Positions 26,114 through 35,972 of a stretch of 64,000 nt of DNA are shown here, piece by piece. The notes under the pieces are model-generated. The model had not been told where the DNA came from. It made no database searches and saw only the letters and a list, made by a program, of their open reading frames with translations. Both the position numbers and the translations under genes were made by a program. Source of the DNA: Flavobacteriaceae bacterium (GTDB lineage: Bacteria; Bacteroidota; Bacteroidia; Flavobacteriales; Flavobacteriaceae). Location of the stretch: NCBI GenBank assembly GCA_023264015.1, contig JALQTJ010000001.1, positions 103,832-167,831 of the forward strand, read 5' to 3'. The first letter of the stretch is position 1; every line of letters starts with the position of its first letter.

Positions 26114-27100
26114 TTATTTTAATCCACGAAAAAAGAAGAAATCATTGGCCACGGGATCTAATTTTTCGAAGGCCTGGTCTTTAAATACAACACCATTATC
26201 ACCCAAATGCTCTGAGTATCGCATTCCAAACCATTGTTCCTTTAGCGTATCAAAATACCCCAAATCGTATCCGTATTTCGTGTTTTCTGGTATAGTCAAA
26301 TAGGTTTCGAGCGCATCTGTTTCTGAAGAAGTTGCACTAAACCCTACTATTATGTGATGCAAGGTCTCATAAACTAAACGACGGGTAATTACACGATCGT
26401 AATCACTACCCCATTGACCCGCTTCTACCAAAATAGTAGGCACTCCTTTTTGAGTAAGATAATCTCCAAAACATTGGGCGTTGAAACTGTCGTCGAACCT
26501 CCCAATTCTAGATTGAACAGAACGATTGAACTGTTGATATACATAGCTAATAACCCGAACAGCCTCCAAACGGGCTTTTGTCCATGTTCTTGCTGTATCT
26601 GCCGATGGTGCCAAAAATGAAAGAGCCGCTTCTTTTTTAGTAGTTCCAACCGTAAATAAGGTTCTTTGATCGTGGAGATTCAGGCAGAGGTCAGGTGCAT
26701 ATACTTCAAAAAAATCCATAAATGCCTTCGTCTCAGGCTGTGAAACGGCTAAGGCATCTCGATTAAGATCTACCCCATTCGCATTCTCTCGAGTATAACG
26801 AAAGGCTCCATCAGGATTCAATTGCAGTATAAAGGCAAAACTACATTGGCTCAATAGCTGTTTATCGCCTTTTATTCGTTCGATAAAATCAAATAAACCC
26901 CTTGTTGTAGTGGATTCATTTCCGTGCATCTGAGACCAACCAAGTATCTTCTTAGATCCTGTTCCAAGACGCAAACAATATATAGATCGCCCCTCTACCG
27001 ATTGACCAATTGAAACACATTCAAGCTTAGTATCAACAGCTTCCATAAGTAGTTCCTGAGGTAGGTAACGATAAGGAAAGACAGAAAACGCTTTGGTCAT
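26114..27100 (-). CDS. M14-family zinc carboxypeptidase
   Basis: A 328-residue protein with the M14 zinc site: H and E in MHGNEST, the second His in NLHDQR, and the catalytic Glu in ILVEAGQWG. The substrate-binding QLNPDGA and ANGVDLNRDA (carboxylate-binding Asn-Arg) are also visible. No signal peptide is evident, so it is probably cytoplasmic or exported by another route. Its substrate is unknown; peptidoglycan peptides or ordinary peptides are possible. Its 5' end lies close to the divergent lipoprotein gene. Confidence 0.88.
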   Translation of the reverse strand: MTKAFSVFPYRYLPQELLMEAVDTKLECVSIGQSVEGRSIYCLRLGTGSKKILGWSQMHGNESTTTRGLFDFIERIKGDKQLLSQCSFAFILQLNPDGAFRYTRENANGVDLNRDALAVSQPETKAFMDFFEVYAPDLCLNLHDQRTLFTVGTTKKEAALSFLAPSADTARTWTKARLEAVRVISYVYQQFNRSVQSRIGRFDDSFNAQCFGDYLTQKGVPTILVEAGQWGSDYDRVITRRLVYETLHHIIVGFSATSSETDALETYLTIPENTKYGYDLGYFDTLKEQWFGMRYSEHLGDNGVVFKDQAFEKLDPVANDFFFFRGLK

Positions 27101-27120
27101 TCTATACGGTTTTAGGAATG

Positions 27121-27128
27121 TATCTTTG
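27121..27128 (+). promoter_or_regulatory. -7 promoter box for the lipoprotein gene
   Basis: TATCTTTG is an exact TAnnTTTG match, and its last base is only four bases before the ATG at 27133. This implies a near-leaderless message and argues against the upstream start at 27118, which would lie inside the promoter. Confidence 0.5.
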
Positions 27129-27132
27129 TTTT

Positions 27133-27522
27133 ATGAAACAATTGAAAGCTACAAAAATAGGATTCGCAACAGTAATACTCACCCTTACAGGTTGTTATTC
27201 TTTACCCGAGAGAGACTGTGCAGCTTATAAAACGGGTTTATTTGAGTTTGTCTCAGTGGTTGAAGGAGATACACTCAGAAGCACTTTTGAGCGCTTTGAA
27301 GATTACGAAATTGATTTTTATGAAGGTAAAACCGATACTTCTAGTGTAAAGTGGATTAATGAGTGTGAATTTGTACTGCGCAACCAAAATCCAAAATCAA
27401 TTAGTGAACAACAAGCGGTTCACATCAAGATCCTAAGTACCGATAAAGAGGGTTATTCTTTTGAATACGGTGTTCTTAAGGACAGTAAACGACTCAAAGG
27501 TTACGCTCGGGTTTTAAAATAA
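27133..27522 (+). CDS. Small lipoprotein of unknown function
   Basis: A 129-residue protein with a basic N-terminus, a hydrophobic stretch and a lipobox LTGC with the lipidated Cys at residue 21, so it should be an outer-membrane or periplasmic lipoprotein. The mature part is small and beta-rich (RSTFERFEDYEIDFYEGKT). I recall this flavobacterial family being mislabelled 'DNA topoisomerase IV' in databases, probably because it lies next to parC; nothing in the sequence supports that name. It ends nine bases inside the convergent parC gene. Confidence 0.78.
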   Translation: MKQLKATKIGFATVILTLTGCYSLPERDCAAYKTGLFEFVSVVEGDTLRSTFERFEDYEIDFYEGKTDTSSVKWINECEFVLRNQNPKSISEQQAVHIKILSTDKEGYSFEYGVLKDSKRLKGYARVLK

Positions 27523-30102
27523 TCGAAGATCGCCGTTTTCTGACTCTTCAACATCGTCTTCCGAACCCCCTTCATTTTTGCTTTCTTGAACCTCTTCTTC
27601 ATAGGGCAATGGCTCATTTACGACGATCTGCTTGATCTTGTGCGCAGTTAGCTGGTTACCGATCGCTTTGATCCCCTTAACAGCAATAAAATCAGCTACA
27701 TCTACTTCTAAAGGCGGTAGTTCGTCTTTACCTCTAGGTTTTACAAACTCAATTTTTATGGAAGGGCGATAGTCTGAAAGTATCGCCATTAAAGTAGCTC
27801 CCTTGGTATCTGTGAGTACAGACTCTTCTTTCTCCTCTTGTTCGATAAGAAAACGCTTGATATAATAACGATCGCGTTCAGGATCAAAGTGAATTACAGA
27901 TAGAGGTTTCTTAGGTACCCACTTTTCAATCAGCACCGTATTTTCTGCGATGTGAAGACTGAGGTCAGGCATAACTGTTTTTACTAATCCGTCCTCGGTC
28001 GCAATGAGTAATAAATCATTTGATGTGAAATCACCCAAATAACGTCCACGCTTGTCTGTATTAAGTCGTAAAGTGACATCATCAAACCAAATTGACCTTG
28101 GCTTAAGCGTACTTTTCCCAGGAGACTTAAACTCTACTCTCTTAACGGGATACTTAGAAACTATATTTCCTTTTGAGGCTCTTCCCTTGATGAGAATGTC
28201 TGAAAAATCAATATCCCATTTTAGTTTCTTAACACTTCCTGTTTGCCTTAATAACACCGTTACGACCTCTGCCTCTCCGTTCGGGTTTGCTGAGAAATAG
28301 AGCACTGATGCCCCTTCAACATCTCCCACAAGACTATAAGATTTATCTCTAGTGATGGAAGTAACATTAAAGCGTTTAATATATGAGGCCCCCCCTTTTG
28401 GAAGCTTGTAGATCATATTGTATACCATCCGCTGGTCATTCTTCTTGAAGACTCCAGCGTAAAGGATATCCTTACCCACAAAAACCTTAGCATCGACCTT
28501 TGTGACCATCATTGTTCCATTCTGCAAAAAGACTATTACATCATCGATGTCGCTGCACTCTGCGACATATTCGTCTTTTTTTAATCCCGTACCAATGAAG
28601 CCCTCTTCTCTATTCATATAGAGTTTGAGGTTACGTATAACTACTTTGGTCGCTTCTATAGCGTCGAATACTCGAATTTCTGATTTGCGCTCTCTCCCTT
28701 CACCGTATTTTTTCTTTAATGCTTTAAAGTGCTGTATGGCATAGTCAACGATGTTATCTAGATGGTTCTTCACCTCTAAAATGTCGCCCTCTAGAGATTC
28801 GATAAGCGCAGCAGCTTTATCGATATCGAACTTTGAAATTCTCTTAATACGAATCTCGGTTAACTTCTCTATATCTTGTTCAGTAACAGCTCTCTTTAAA
28901 TTTTTTACGTGAGGCGCTAATCCTTTGCTAATAGCGGCTAAGACACCCTCCCAGGTTTCTTCCTCCTCTATGTCTCGGTAGATTCTATTTTCTATAAAGA
29001 TGCGTTCAAGAGATGCAAAATGCCATTGTTCTTCGAGTTCTTGAAGCTGAATATTGAGTTCTGCTTTTAGAAGCGCTACAGTTCTATCTGTAGAACGCTT
29101 TAGAATTGTTTTTACATCTAAAAATGCAGGTTTATTGTCTTCAATTACACAAGCCAAAGGTGCTATCGATTGTTCGCAACCGGTAAAGGCGTACAAGGCG
29201 TCTAAAGTCTTATCAGGCGATATGCCTGATGGAAGGTGAATAAGGATCTCTACATGTTCAGCGGTATTATCCTCTATCTTCTTGATTTTGATTTTTCCCT
29301 TCTCATTCGCCTTCAAAATAGATTCGATCAAAGAAGAAGTATTGGTTCCAAAAGGAATCTCTCGAACGACCAAGGTATTCTTGTCTTGAATATCAATCTT
29401 AGCGCGCACCCGGATACGTCCTCCTCTTAAGCCGTTATTGTAATTTTCAACATCTATAAGACCTCCAGTCGGAAAGTCTGGTACCAACGTAAACGATCGG
29501 TTGTTCAAATAGGCGACACTGGCATCGATGAGTTCGTTAAAATTGTGAGGTAGAATTTTTGTCGACAACCCCACCGCTATTCCCTCGGCACCCTGAGCGA
29601 GTAACATTGGGAACTTAACGGGTAAATTAACGGGTTCCTTTTTTCTGCCGTCATAAGACATCTGCCACTCGGTAACCTTAGGGCTAAAAACCACCTCTAA
29701 GGCAAACTTAGAAAGGCGTGCTTCTATGTAACGAGATGCTGCCGCACTGTCTCCGGTTAGAATATTTCCCCAGTTCCCTTGAGTGTCAATTAGCAGGTCT
29801 TTTTGACCCATTTGAACCATGGCGTCAGAAATACTCGCATCTCCGTGCGGATGGTATTGCATCGTATGTCCGACTACGTTCGCTACCTTATTGTAACGCC
29901 CGTCATCGAGCTCTTTTAACGCATGCATGATTCGCCTTTGTACCGGCTTGAATCCATCTTCAATAGCGGGTACTGCACGTTCAAGAATTACATAAGAAGC
30001 ATAATCTAAGAACCAGTCTTTGTACATACCGGTTACGGTGATCATGCGCTCTTGGTTCAGATCTTGAGCTTCTTCAGCATTATGTAGCGATTCATCACTC
30101 AT
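27514..30102 (-). CDS. parC: DNA topoisomerase IV subunit A
   Basis: The 862-residue DNA-cleaving subunit of a type IIA topoisomerase that decatenates chromosomes. The catalytic tyrosine is Y125 in [10 protein letters not shown], and the N-terminal domain has [14 protein letters not shown] and [14 protein letters not shown]. The C-terminal part forms a divergent beta-pinwheel without a clear GyrA box and ends in an acidic tail (about 835-862). Pairing with the ParE-type subunit next to it supports topoisomerase IV and not gyrase. It overlaps parE by eight bases. Confidence 0.94.
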   Translation of the reverse strand: MSDESLHNAEEAQDLNQERMITVTGMYKDWFLDYASYVILERAVPAIEDGFKPVQRRIMHALKELDDGRYNKVANVVGHTMQYHPHGDASISDAMVQMGQKDLLIDTQGNWGNILTGDSAAASRYIEARLSKFALEVVFSPKVTEWQMSYDGRKKEPVNLPVKFPMLLAQGAEGIAVGLSTKILPHNFNELIDASVAYLNNRSFTLVPDFPTGGLIDVENYNNGLRGGRIRVRAKIDIQDKNTLVVREIPFGTNTSSLIESILKANEKGKIKIKKIEDNTAEHVEILIHLPSGISPDKTLDALYAFTGCEQSIAPLACVIEDNKPAFLDVKTILKRSTDRTVALLKAELNIQLQELEEQWHFASLERIFIENRIYRDIEEEETWEGVLAAISKGLAPHVKNLKRAVTEQDIEKLTEIRIKRISKFDIDKAAALIESLEGDILEVKNHLDNIVDYAIQHFKALKKKYGEGRERKSEIRVFDAIEATKVVIRNLKLYMNREEGFIGTGLKKDEYVAECSDIDDVIVFLQNGTMMVTKVDAKVFVGKDILYAGVFKKNDQRMVYNMIYKLPKGGASYIKRFNVTSITRDKSYSLVGDVEGASVLYFSANPNGEAEVVTVLLRQTGSVKKLKWDIDFSDILIKGRASKGNIVSKYPVKRVEFKSPGKSTLKPRSIWFDDVTLRLNTDKRGRYLGDFTSNDLLLIATEDGLVKTVMPDLSLHIAENTVLIEKWVPKKPLSVIHFDPERDRYYIKRFLIEQEEKEESVLTDTKGATLMAILSDYRPSIKIEFVKPRGKDELPPLEVDVADFIAVKGIKAIGNQLTAHKIKQIVVNEPLPYEEEVQESKNEGGSEDDVEESENGDLRLF

Positions 30103-31942
30103 CGGCCACGTCCAATTCTACTTTTAAATTCTGTATGACAAACTCTTGACGCTCAGGCGTATTCTTACCCATGTAGAAATCGAGCAGTTGATCGATACTC
30201 ATTGCTCGATCAAGTAGCACGGGTTCAAGACGAATTTCTTCTCCTATAAAGTGTTTGAATTCATCAGGAGAAATCTCTCCTAGTCCTTTAAATCGAGTAA
30301 TTTCTGGCTTTCCCGTAAGTGCCTGAAGGGCTTCTTTGCGTTCTTTCTCGCTATAACAGTAATACGTCTTCTTTTTGTCACGCACTCGAAATAAGGGTGT
30401 CTGTAAGATATACAGGTGGTTTTCTTTTATAAGCTCAGGAAAGAACTGAAGAAAAAAGGTGATTAGCAAAAGGCGGATATGCATTCCGTCCACATCAGCA
30501 TCTGTTGCTATTACGATGTTATTGTAGCGCAGGCTCTCTATTGATTCTTCAATATCTAAAGCCGATTGAAGCAGATTAAACTCTTCATTCTCGTAGACGA
30601 TCTTTTTAGACATTCCAAAAGAATTAAGAGGCTTTCCTCTCAAACTAAAAACGGCTTGAGTATTTACATCTCTAGACTTTGTAATCGAACCTGAGGCCGA
30701 GTCACCTTCGGTAATGAAGAGCGTACTTTCTAATCTTCGGTCGTTTTTAAGGTCGGTTAGATGAACACGACAATCTCTTAGTTTTTTATTGTGTAAACTC
30801 GCCTTCTTAGCACGTTCTTTTGCCAACTTTCGAATACCCGACAACTCTTTGCGCTCGCGCTCCGCTTGGATAATCTTGCGTTGAATGGCCTCTGCCGTTT
30901 CTGGGTTTTTGTGGAGGTAGTTGTCCAAGTGATGCCCTACAAAATCATTAACATAGGTTCTGACCGTTGGAAGTTCTCCGCCCATATCTGTAGACCCCAG
31001 CTTTGTTTTGGTTTGGCTCTCAAAAACGGGCTCCATCACCTTAATAGCGACTGCAGAAATGATAGATTTTCGAATGTCAGAGGCATCGTAATTCTTTCCG
31101 TAAAAATCTCGAATGGTCTTTACCACAGCCTCTCTAAATGCAGATTGGTGTGTACCTCCTTGGGTAGTATGCTGGCCATTGACAAAAGAATGGTATTCTT
31201 CACTGTATTGCGATTTGCTATGAGTAATCGCAATTTCAATGTCTTCTCCCTTCAGATGTATGATCGGATATAAAAAGTCGTCACTCGAGTTCTGATCTTC
31301 TAAGAGGTCTTTTAATCCATTCTCAGAATAAAATTTTTGACCGTTATATTGAATGGTCAAACCCGGATTCAGAAACACGTAATTTTTGAGCATGCGCTCT
31401 ACGTATTCATCTCTAAACCTATAATTTTTAAATATGGTTGGGTCTGGAACAAACTCAATAAGGGTTCCGCTTCGCTGTTGTTTTTCTTCTTGTTGTTCAT
31501 CGATTAAAACTCCTTGTTCAAACGAAGCGATCTTGCGTTGACCTTCTCTAAATGAAGAGACTTTAAAACTGCTTGAAAGCGCATTCACCGCCTTAGTCCC
31601 TACTCCATTTAGACCTACTGATTTTTTAAAGGCTCGTGTGTCGTATTTACCCCCTGTATTCATCTTTGAAACGACATCAACTACTTTACCCAGGGGGATA
31701 CCGCGTCCGTAATCGCGGACACTCATATGTCTTTCGTTGAGTGAAATTTCGATAGTTTTTCCGGCTCCCATGACGAATTCATCAATACTATTATCGATGA
31801 TTTCTTTAAGTAAGATGTAAATACCGTCATCTGCAGATGAACCGTCACCCAACTTACCTATATACATACCCGGACGCAGGCGAATGTGCTCGCGCCAATC
31901 TAGAGAACGGATATTATCTTCAGTATAGGTGTTTTGAGACAT
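30095..31942 (-). CDS. parE: DNA topoisomerase IV subunit B
   Basis: The 615-residue ATPase subunit. GHKL ATPase motifs are DNSIDEF (50-56), DYGRGIP (78-84) and [13 protein letters not shown] (110-122). The TOPRIM domain has EGDSA (412-416) and the later DADVDG. It lacks the long insertion seen in some gyrase B proteins. It lies just upstream of parC with an eight-base overlap. The 99 bases between it and ychF hold no clear promoter; TATATTGC is only a partial -7 match. Confidence 0.95.
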   Translation of the reverse strand: MSQNTYTEDNIRSLDWREHIRLRPGMYIGKLGDGSSADDGIYILLKEIIDNSIDEFVMGAGKTIEISLNERHMSVRDYGRGIPLGKVVDVVSKMNTGGKYDTRAFKKSVGLNGVGTKAVNALSSSFKVSSFREGQRKIASFEQGVLIDEQQEEKQQRSGTLIEFVPDPTIFKNYRFRDEYVERMLKNYVFLNPGLTIQYNGQKFYSENGLKDLLEDQNSSDDFLYPIIHLKGEDIEIAITHSKSQYSEEYHSFVNGQHTTQGGTHQSAFREAVVKTIRDFYGKNYDASDIRKSIISAVAIKVMEPVFESQTKTKLGSTDMGGELPTVRTYVNDFVGHHLDNYLHKNPETAEAIQRKIIQAERERKELSGIRKLAKERAKKASLHNKKLRDCRVHLTDLKNDRRLESTLFITEGDSASGSITKSRDVNTQAVFSLRGKPLNSFGMSKKIVYENEEFNLLQSALDIEESIESLRYNNIVIATDADVDGMHIRLLLITFFLQFFPELIKENHLYILQTPLFRVRDKKKTYYCYSEKERKEALQALTGKPEITRFKGLGEISPDEFKHFIGEEIRLEPVLLDRAMSIDQLLDFYMGKNTPERQEFVIQNLKVELDVADE

Positions 31943-32041
31943 GAGAACGGTCAGGGAAAAAACTAGGATGCAATATACTTGACCAGAGCCCTTTAATTAA
32001 GAGGGTTCCCATGAAAGTAATTAACAAAACGGAAGGAAGTT

Positions 32042-33136
32042 TTACACATTAAAACGAAAATGCATCACATCTCCGTCTTTCACTACGTATTCTTTTCCTT
32101 CGACACGCATTTTTCCGGCCTCTTTAACCTTTTGCTCGCTCTCAAAGGTGATGAAATCATCAAAGGCGATAACCTCCGCTCTAATAAAACCTTTTTCAAA
32201 ATCGGTATGAATCACACCGGCTGCCTCTGGAGCAGTGCTTCCTGAGGGAATTGTCCAAGCCCTTACCTCTTTCTTGCCCGCTGTAAAATAGGTTTCGAGT
32301 CGAAGCAATTCATACGCCTTACGAATGAGTTTTGCTGATCCCGGTTCGTCCAATCCAACGTCTTCGAGAAAAAGTTGTTGCTCTTCATGCGTTTCTAATT
32401 CAGCAATATCAGCCTCTAATCCTACAGCTAAGACAAGTACTTGAGCATTCTCGGCGGCAACGAATTCTTTAACGCGCTCTACATGCGCATTCGTACCACT
32501 GGCTGAAGACTCATCTACATTACAGACGTATAGCACCGGCTTGTCAGTAATGAATTGAAGAGTGGCAACAAATTCTTCACGTTCAGTATCTGAAAGTTCC
32601 ACGGCTCTAACAGATATTCCTTGTAGTAGGGCCTCTCTTACCTTATCAAGGGTATTTTTTTCATTCTGAGCCTCTTTATTTCCTGTTTTAGCCGCCCGCG
32701 ATACTTTATCTAATCGTTTCTCTACCGTTTCAAGATCTTTGAGCTGAAGCTCGAGGTCTATGGTTTCTTTGTCGCGAATGGGATCAACCGAACCGTCTAC
32801 ATGAACAATGTTGTCGTTATCAAAACAGCGCAAAACGTGAAGAATAGCATCTGTTTCTCGAATATTTCCTAAAAACTGATTTCCCAATCCCTCTCCTTTA
32901 CTTGCACCTTTCACAAGACCCGCAATATCAACGATTTCTACGGTTGCCGGTATGACGCGCTCTGGCTGAACCAAAGCCTCTAATTGTTTTAACCTTGGAT
33001 CTGGCACGTTAACGACACCGATATTTGGTTCAATGGTACAAAACGGAAAATTTGCACTCTGTGCTTTGGCGTTAGACAAACAATTGAATAAGGTGGATTT
33101 TCCCACATTGGGCAATCCAACAATGCCTGCTTTCAT
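32042..33136 (-). CDS. ychF: Ribosome-binding ATPase YchF
   Basis: A 364-residue Obg-related P-loop protein that prefers ATP and binds the ribosome, linked to translation and oxidative stress control. It has G1 GLPNVGKST, DIAGLVKGASKGEGLGNQFLG and a C-terminal TGS domain ending DVMHFRFNV, all YchF signatures. It follows the ferredoxin gene by nine bases and is probably cotranscribed from that promoter. Confidence 0.97.
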   Translation of the reverse strand: MKAGIVGLPNVGKSTLFNCLSNAKAQSANFPFCTIEPNIGVVNVPDPRLKQLEALVQPERVIPATVEIVDIAGLVKGASKGEGLGNQFLGNIRETDAILHVLRCFDNDNIVHVDGSVDPIRDKETIDLELQLKDLETVEKRLDKVSRAAKTGNKEAQNEKNTLDKVREALLQGISVRAVELSDTEREEFVATLQFITDKPVLYVCNVDESSASGTNAHVERVKEFVAAENAQVLVLAVGLEADIAELETHEEQQLFLEDVGLDEPGSAKLIRKAYELLRLETYFTAGKKEVRAWTIPSGSTAPEAAGVIHTDFEKGFIRAEVIAFDDFITFESEQKVKEAGKMRVEGKEYVVKDGDVMHFRFNV

Positions 33137-33145
33137 ATTTTAGAA

Positions 33146-33499
33146 TTAGGAGTTAGGGTGCATTAACTGCTGCTTACCCAAGAGTTGGGTTTCAGTCTCA
33201 ACATGATTCGGATCTGGCACACAGCAGTCAACCGGACATACGGCAGCGCATTGAGGCTCTTCGTGGAATCCCATACATTCTGTACACTTATCTGGAACGA
33301 TATAATACAATTCATCGTTCAGCGCTTCGTTCACTGCATCTGCATCAATGGTTTGACCCGAAAGCAAGTCTACTGAACCTTTTAGACTAGTACCATCACT
33401 ATATCTCCAAGAATCCGCACCCTCATAAATAGCCGTATTAGGACACTCTGGTTCACATGCCCCACAGTTAATACATTCATCAGTGATAACGATTGCCAT
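33146..33499 (-). CDS. 4Fe-4S dicluster ferredoxin
   Basis: A 117-residue electron carrier with a first cluster motif C9-x2-C12-x2-C15-x3-C19 followed by Pro, and a second set at C72, C75, C84, C88 and C92 with the insertion typical of the 7Fe or 8Fe YfhL/FdxN type. Redox partner is not evident. It is transcribed with ychF and divergently from the LuxC-like reductase gene, with a shared palindromic promoter between them. Confidence 0.92.
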   Translation of the reverse strand: MAIVITDECINCGACEPECPNTAIYEGADSWRYSDGTSLKGSVDLLSGQTIDADAVNEALNDELYYIVPDKCTECMGFHEEPQCAAVCPVDCCVPDPNHVETETQLLGKQQLMHPNS

Positions 33500-33509
33500 A
33501 GTCTTTAAT

Positions 33510-33525
33510 TACTTTTGCAAAAGTA
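33510..33525. promoter_or_regulatory. Back-to-back -7 boxes of a bidirectional promoter
   Basis: TACTTTTGCAAAAGTA is a perfect 16-base palindrome. Each half is an exact TAnnTTTG box, facing the LuxC-like gene on the plus strand and the ferredoxin gene on the minus strand. The minus-strand copy has a -33 TTTG (33549-33546) at 20 bases, an ideal spacing; the plus-strand copy has only a TTG at a short 14-base spacing. Simultaneous polymerase binding in both directions looks impossible. Confidence 0.65.
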
Positions 33526-33548
33526 CTTCTGACCTCACTTAAAAACAA

Positions 33549-34580
33549 ATGCAAGAAGCCGCTTTAAAAAAGAGAATCACTACTCTTGATCAATTGGGTA
33601 AAACCCTAAGCGCATTATTGAAGGCTCCCCTTTCAGAAAATGAGCCTTTAGCATCACTAATGCGAATTGCTGAAGCTCAAAACAAGTGGTTTACGGCTGA
33701 ATATACGCTTAAAGCCTTAAGTTATTGGTCTAAACAATTGAGCGCCGAAAAGCTATTGAAATGGACCGCTCCCTACATGCTAAACCCTGAACGTGAAAAG
33801 CGGGTGCTATTAATAATGGCCGGAAACATTCCTCTAGTAGGTTTTCACGATCTTATTAGTGTATATCTTTCGGGGCATCATTGCATTATAAAACCTTCTC
33901 AAAAAGACAGTTCACTCATACGTTTTATGGTTGAGCAAATACACCTATTTGATAATGAAGCCACTCAATCCGTCCAAATTCGCATTAACCCTGGAGCAGA
34001 TTTTGACGCCGTTATCGCCACTGGATCAAATAATTCTGGAAGGTACTTTGACTATTACTTTAAAAAATATCCACACCTGATCCGAAAAAACAGAAATAGT
34101 GTAGCGCTACTTACTAAAGACACCCAAAAGCATGAACTTGAGCTCTTGGCGAACGATATTTTTGATTACTTCGGATTAGGCTGTCGAAATGTTACACAAC
34201 TTCTTATTGAACAAGGATTTGAGCTTGATGCACTCACCCGGGTTTTATCGTCGCGAAATGAATTATTACAACACAATAAGTATGCGAACAATGTAGAATA
34301 TCAGCGTTCTTTGTTGTTGTTAAACCAAGCTGAGTTCATTGACGCCGAAACGATTTTAATGATAGAAGACGAATCAATTCACTCGCCTATCGGAGTACTC
34401 CATTACAAATGGGTCGAAAACCTAGATGCGGCTAATCATTGGACCACCGTTCATTCAGATGAGATTCAATGTAGTGTAGGTCCGTTCCCTCAAGGAATTC
34501 CTTTCGGGCAATCTCAACAGCCCGCATTAGATACTTATGCCGATCAAATCGACACCTTAACCTTCTTATCCAATCTATAG
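33549..34580 (+). CDS. LuxC-family acyl-CoA reductase
   Basis: A 343-residue relative of the fatty acyl-CoA reductase LuxC in the aldehyde dehydrogenase superfamily, expected to reduce acyl-CoA or acyl-enzyme to aldehyde with NADPH. The nucleophile is C212 in FGLGCRNV, and VLLIMAGNIPLVGFHD (86-101) and VIATGSNNSGRYFDYYF (155-171) match the nucleotide-binding region. No luciferase, LuxD or LuxE gene is present, so light production is not suggested. It lies directly before serC with no gap and is divergent from the ferredoxin gene. Substrate unknown. Confidence 0.85.
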   Translation: MQEAALKKRITTLDQLGKTLSALLKAPLSENEPLASLMRIAEAQNKWFTAEYTLKALSYWSKQLSAEKLLKWTAPYMLNPEREKRVLLIMAGNIPLVGFHDLISVYLSGHHCIIKPSQKDSSLIRFMVEQIHLFDNEATQSVQIRINPGADFDAVIATGSNNSGRYFDYYFKKYPHLIRKNRNSVALLTKDTQKHELELLANDIFDYFGLGCRNVTQLLIEQGFELDALTRVLSSRNELLQHNKYANNVEYQRSLLLLNQAEFIDAETILMIEDESIHSPIGVLHYKWVENLDAANHWTTVHSDEIQCSVGPFPQGIPFGQSQQPALDTYADQIDTLTFLSNL

Positions 34581-35648
34581 ATGAAGAAAATTAATTTTGG
34601 TGCAGGACCCTGTATTTTACCACAATCTGTTTTTGAATTAGCCGCTGAAGCGGTAATTGACTTTGATCAACTTGGGTTGTCAATTTTAGAAATAAGTCAC
34701 AGGTCTCAAGCGTTTATAGATGTAATGGAAGAGGCACGATCTCTTGTTCTTGAGTTAATGGATCTCGACGTGTCAACCCATACCGCTCTTTTCTTACATG
34801 GTGGAGCCAGTCAACAATTCGCTATGGTACCCTACAACTTTCTTAACAAAACAGCGGCTTATATTGATACAGGCGTATGGAGTCAAAAGGCCATTAGCGA
34901 AGCTAAAAAGGTAGGTCGAGTAGAAACTATTGCCTCTTCAAAAGAAAATGGATACAAATCTGTTCCAACAGACATCCCTATTAAAGGCACCTATGACTAC
35001 GTGCACCTGACATCAAATAATACCATTTACGGAACTCAATTTGATGCGTTTCCTTCATTCGCTGATATACCAGTGATTGCCGACATGAGTTCGGATATTT
35101 TATCAAGACCAAGAACTTATACTGCCTTTGATTTAATTTATGCAGGAGCACAGAAAAATATTGGACCAGCAGGAACAACCCTTGTGGTAATAAAAAATGA
35201 TTTTTTAAGCCATCTGAATGCACTCGATAGATTTAAATTTCTTGACTATAGTGCTCATATTAAGGCAGAAAGTATGCTAAATACCCCAACGGTATTTTCT
35301 ATTTATACAAGTCTACTCAATTTGCGCTGGATTAAACAACGTGGATTGGCTGCTATATTTTCTGAAAATCAACAAAAGGCATCCCTACTTTACAAAACAC
35401 TAGATAAGACCGAATGGATTCTTCCTTTTGCAGAACCTTCAAGCAGATCCTCTATGAATGTAACTTTTACCATTCCCGATGCCTCTCATGCAGCTCTTTT
35501 TGACTCGTATTGCAAGAAGTACGATCTTCACGGTCTGAAAGGGCATCGCCTTGTTGGAGGCTACAGAGCTTCTCTCTACAATGCGCTTTCGCTATCAAGT
35601 GTAAAAATACTAACCGACGTTATAGACGAAGTCAATACGCATGTCTAA
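34581..35648 (+). CDS. serC: Phosphoserine aminotransferase
   Basis: A 355-residue class V PLP aminotransferase converting 3-phosphohydroxypyruvate to phosphoserine in serine synthesis, and also used in pyridoxine synthesis. The start MKKINFGAGPCILP and the PLP lysine K192 in GAQKNIGPAG are diagnostic. It follows the LuxC-like gene without a gap and overlaps the next small membrane protein gene by eight bases. serA is not next to it, although that is the common order. Confidence 0.96.
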   Translation: MKKINFGAGPCILPQSVFELAAEAVIDFDQLGLSILEISHRSQAFIDVMEEARSLVLELMDLDVSTHTALFLHGGASQQFAMVPYNFLNKTAAYIDTGVWSQKAISEAKKVGRVETIASSKENGYKSVPTDIPIKGTYDYVHLTSNNTIYGTQFDAFPSFADIPVIADMSSDILSRPRTYTAFDLIYAGAQKNIGPAGTTLVVIKNDFLSHLNALDRFKFLDYSAHIKAESMLNTPTVFSIYTSLLNLRWIKQRGLAAIFSENQQKASLLYKTLDKTEWILPFAEPSSRSSMNVTFTIPDASHAALFDSYCKKYDLHGLKGHRLVGGYRASLYNALSLSSVKILTDVIDEVNTHV

Positions 35649-35952
35649 ATCACCATTGTTTACTCGATTAAAAAAGAAATGGGGAATCTCCTCAAACCTT
35701 CAATTTACCCTCATTTTTATTGTTTTCGGGTTAACCGGTACCGCCGCATCGCGTTTAGCAGGACCGGTTATGCACTGGCTTTTTGAAGAACCCGAGACAC
35801 TTAACCCATTGGTGTATTGGCCACTACGAATTGGTTTAATATTTCCGTTATACCAAGTTTTATTGGTATTGATCGGGGCGCTATTCGGACAGTTTGACTT
35901 TTTTTGGGGATTTGAAAAGAAGATGTTAAGGCGTTTCGGTTTGAAGCTTTAG
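35641..35952 (+). CDS. Small membrane protein, DUF6787-like
   Basis: A 103-residue protein with three likely membrane segments (about 21-40, 60-78 and 81-95) and basic ends. The first holds GLTGTAASRLAGP and the last part FDFFWGFEKKMLRRFG. I recall this Bacteroidota family as DUF6787, with some entries misnamed prolipoprotein diacylglyceryl transferase; the function is unknown. It overlaps the serC end by eight bases, so it is in that operon. It ends 20 bases before the convergent msrA. Confidence 0.78.
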   Translation: MSKSPLFTRLKKKWGISSNLQFTLIFIVFGLTGTAASRLAGPVMHWLFEEPETLNPLVYWPLRIGLIFPLYQVLLVLIGALFGQFDFFWGFEKKMLRRFGLKL

Positions 35953-35972
35953 CTCCTTTTACAAAAGCACAG

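Noticed and set aside
30866-31273. A 135-codon plus-strand frame inside parE, and similar antisense frames inside sucD and uvrA.
   Set aside because: They lie wholly inside strongly conserved genes on the other strand and their products look random, with no known domain.
31943-32041. CCCTCTTAATTAAAGGG between ychF and parE as a terminator.
   Set aside because: The stem is only four to five bases and no T-run follows, so it was not called.
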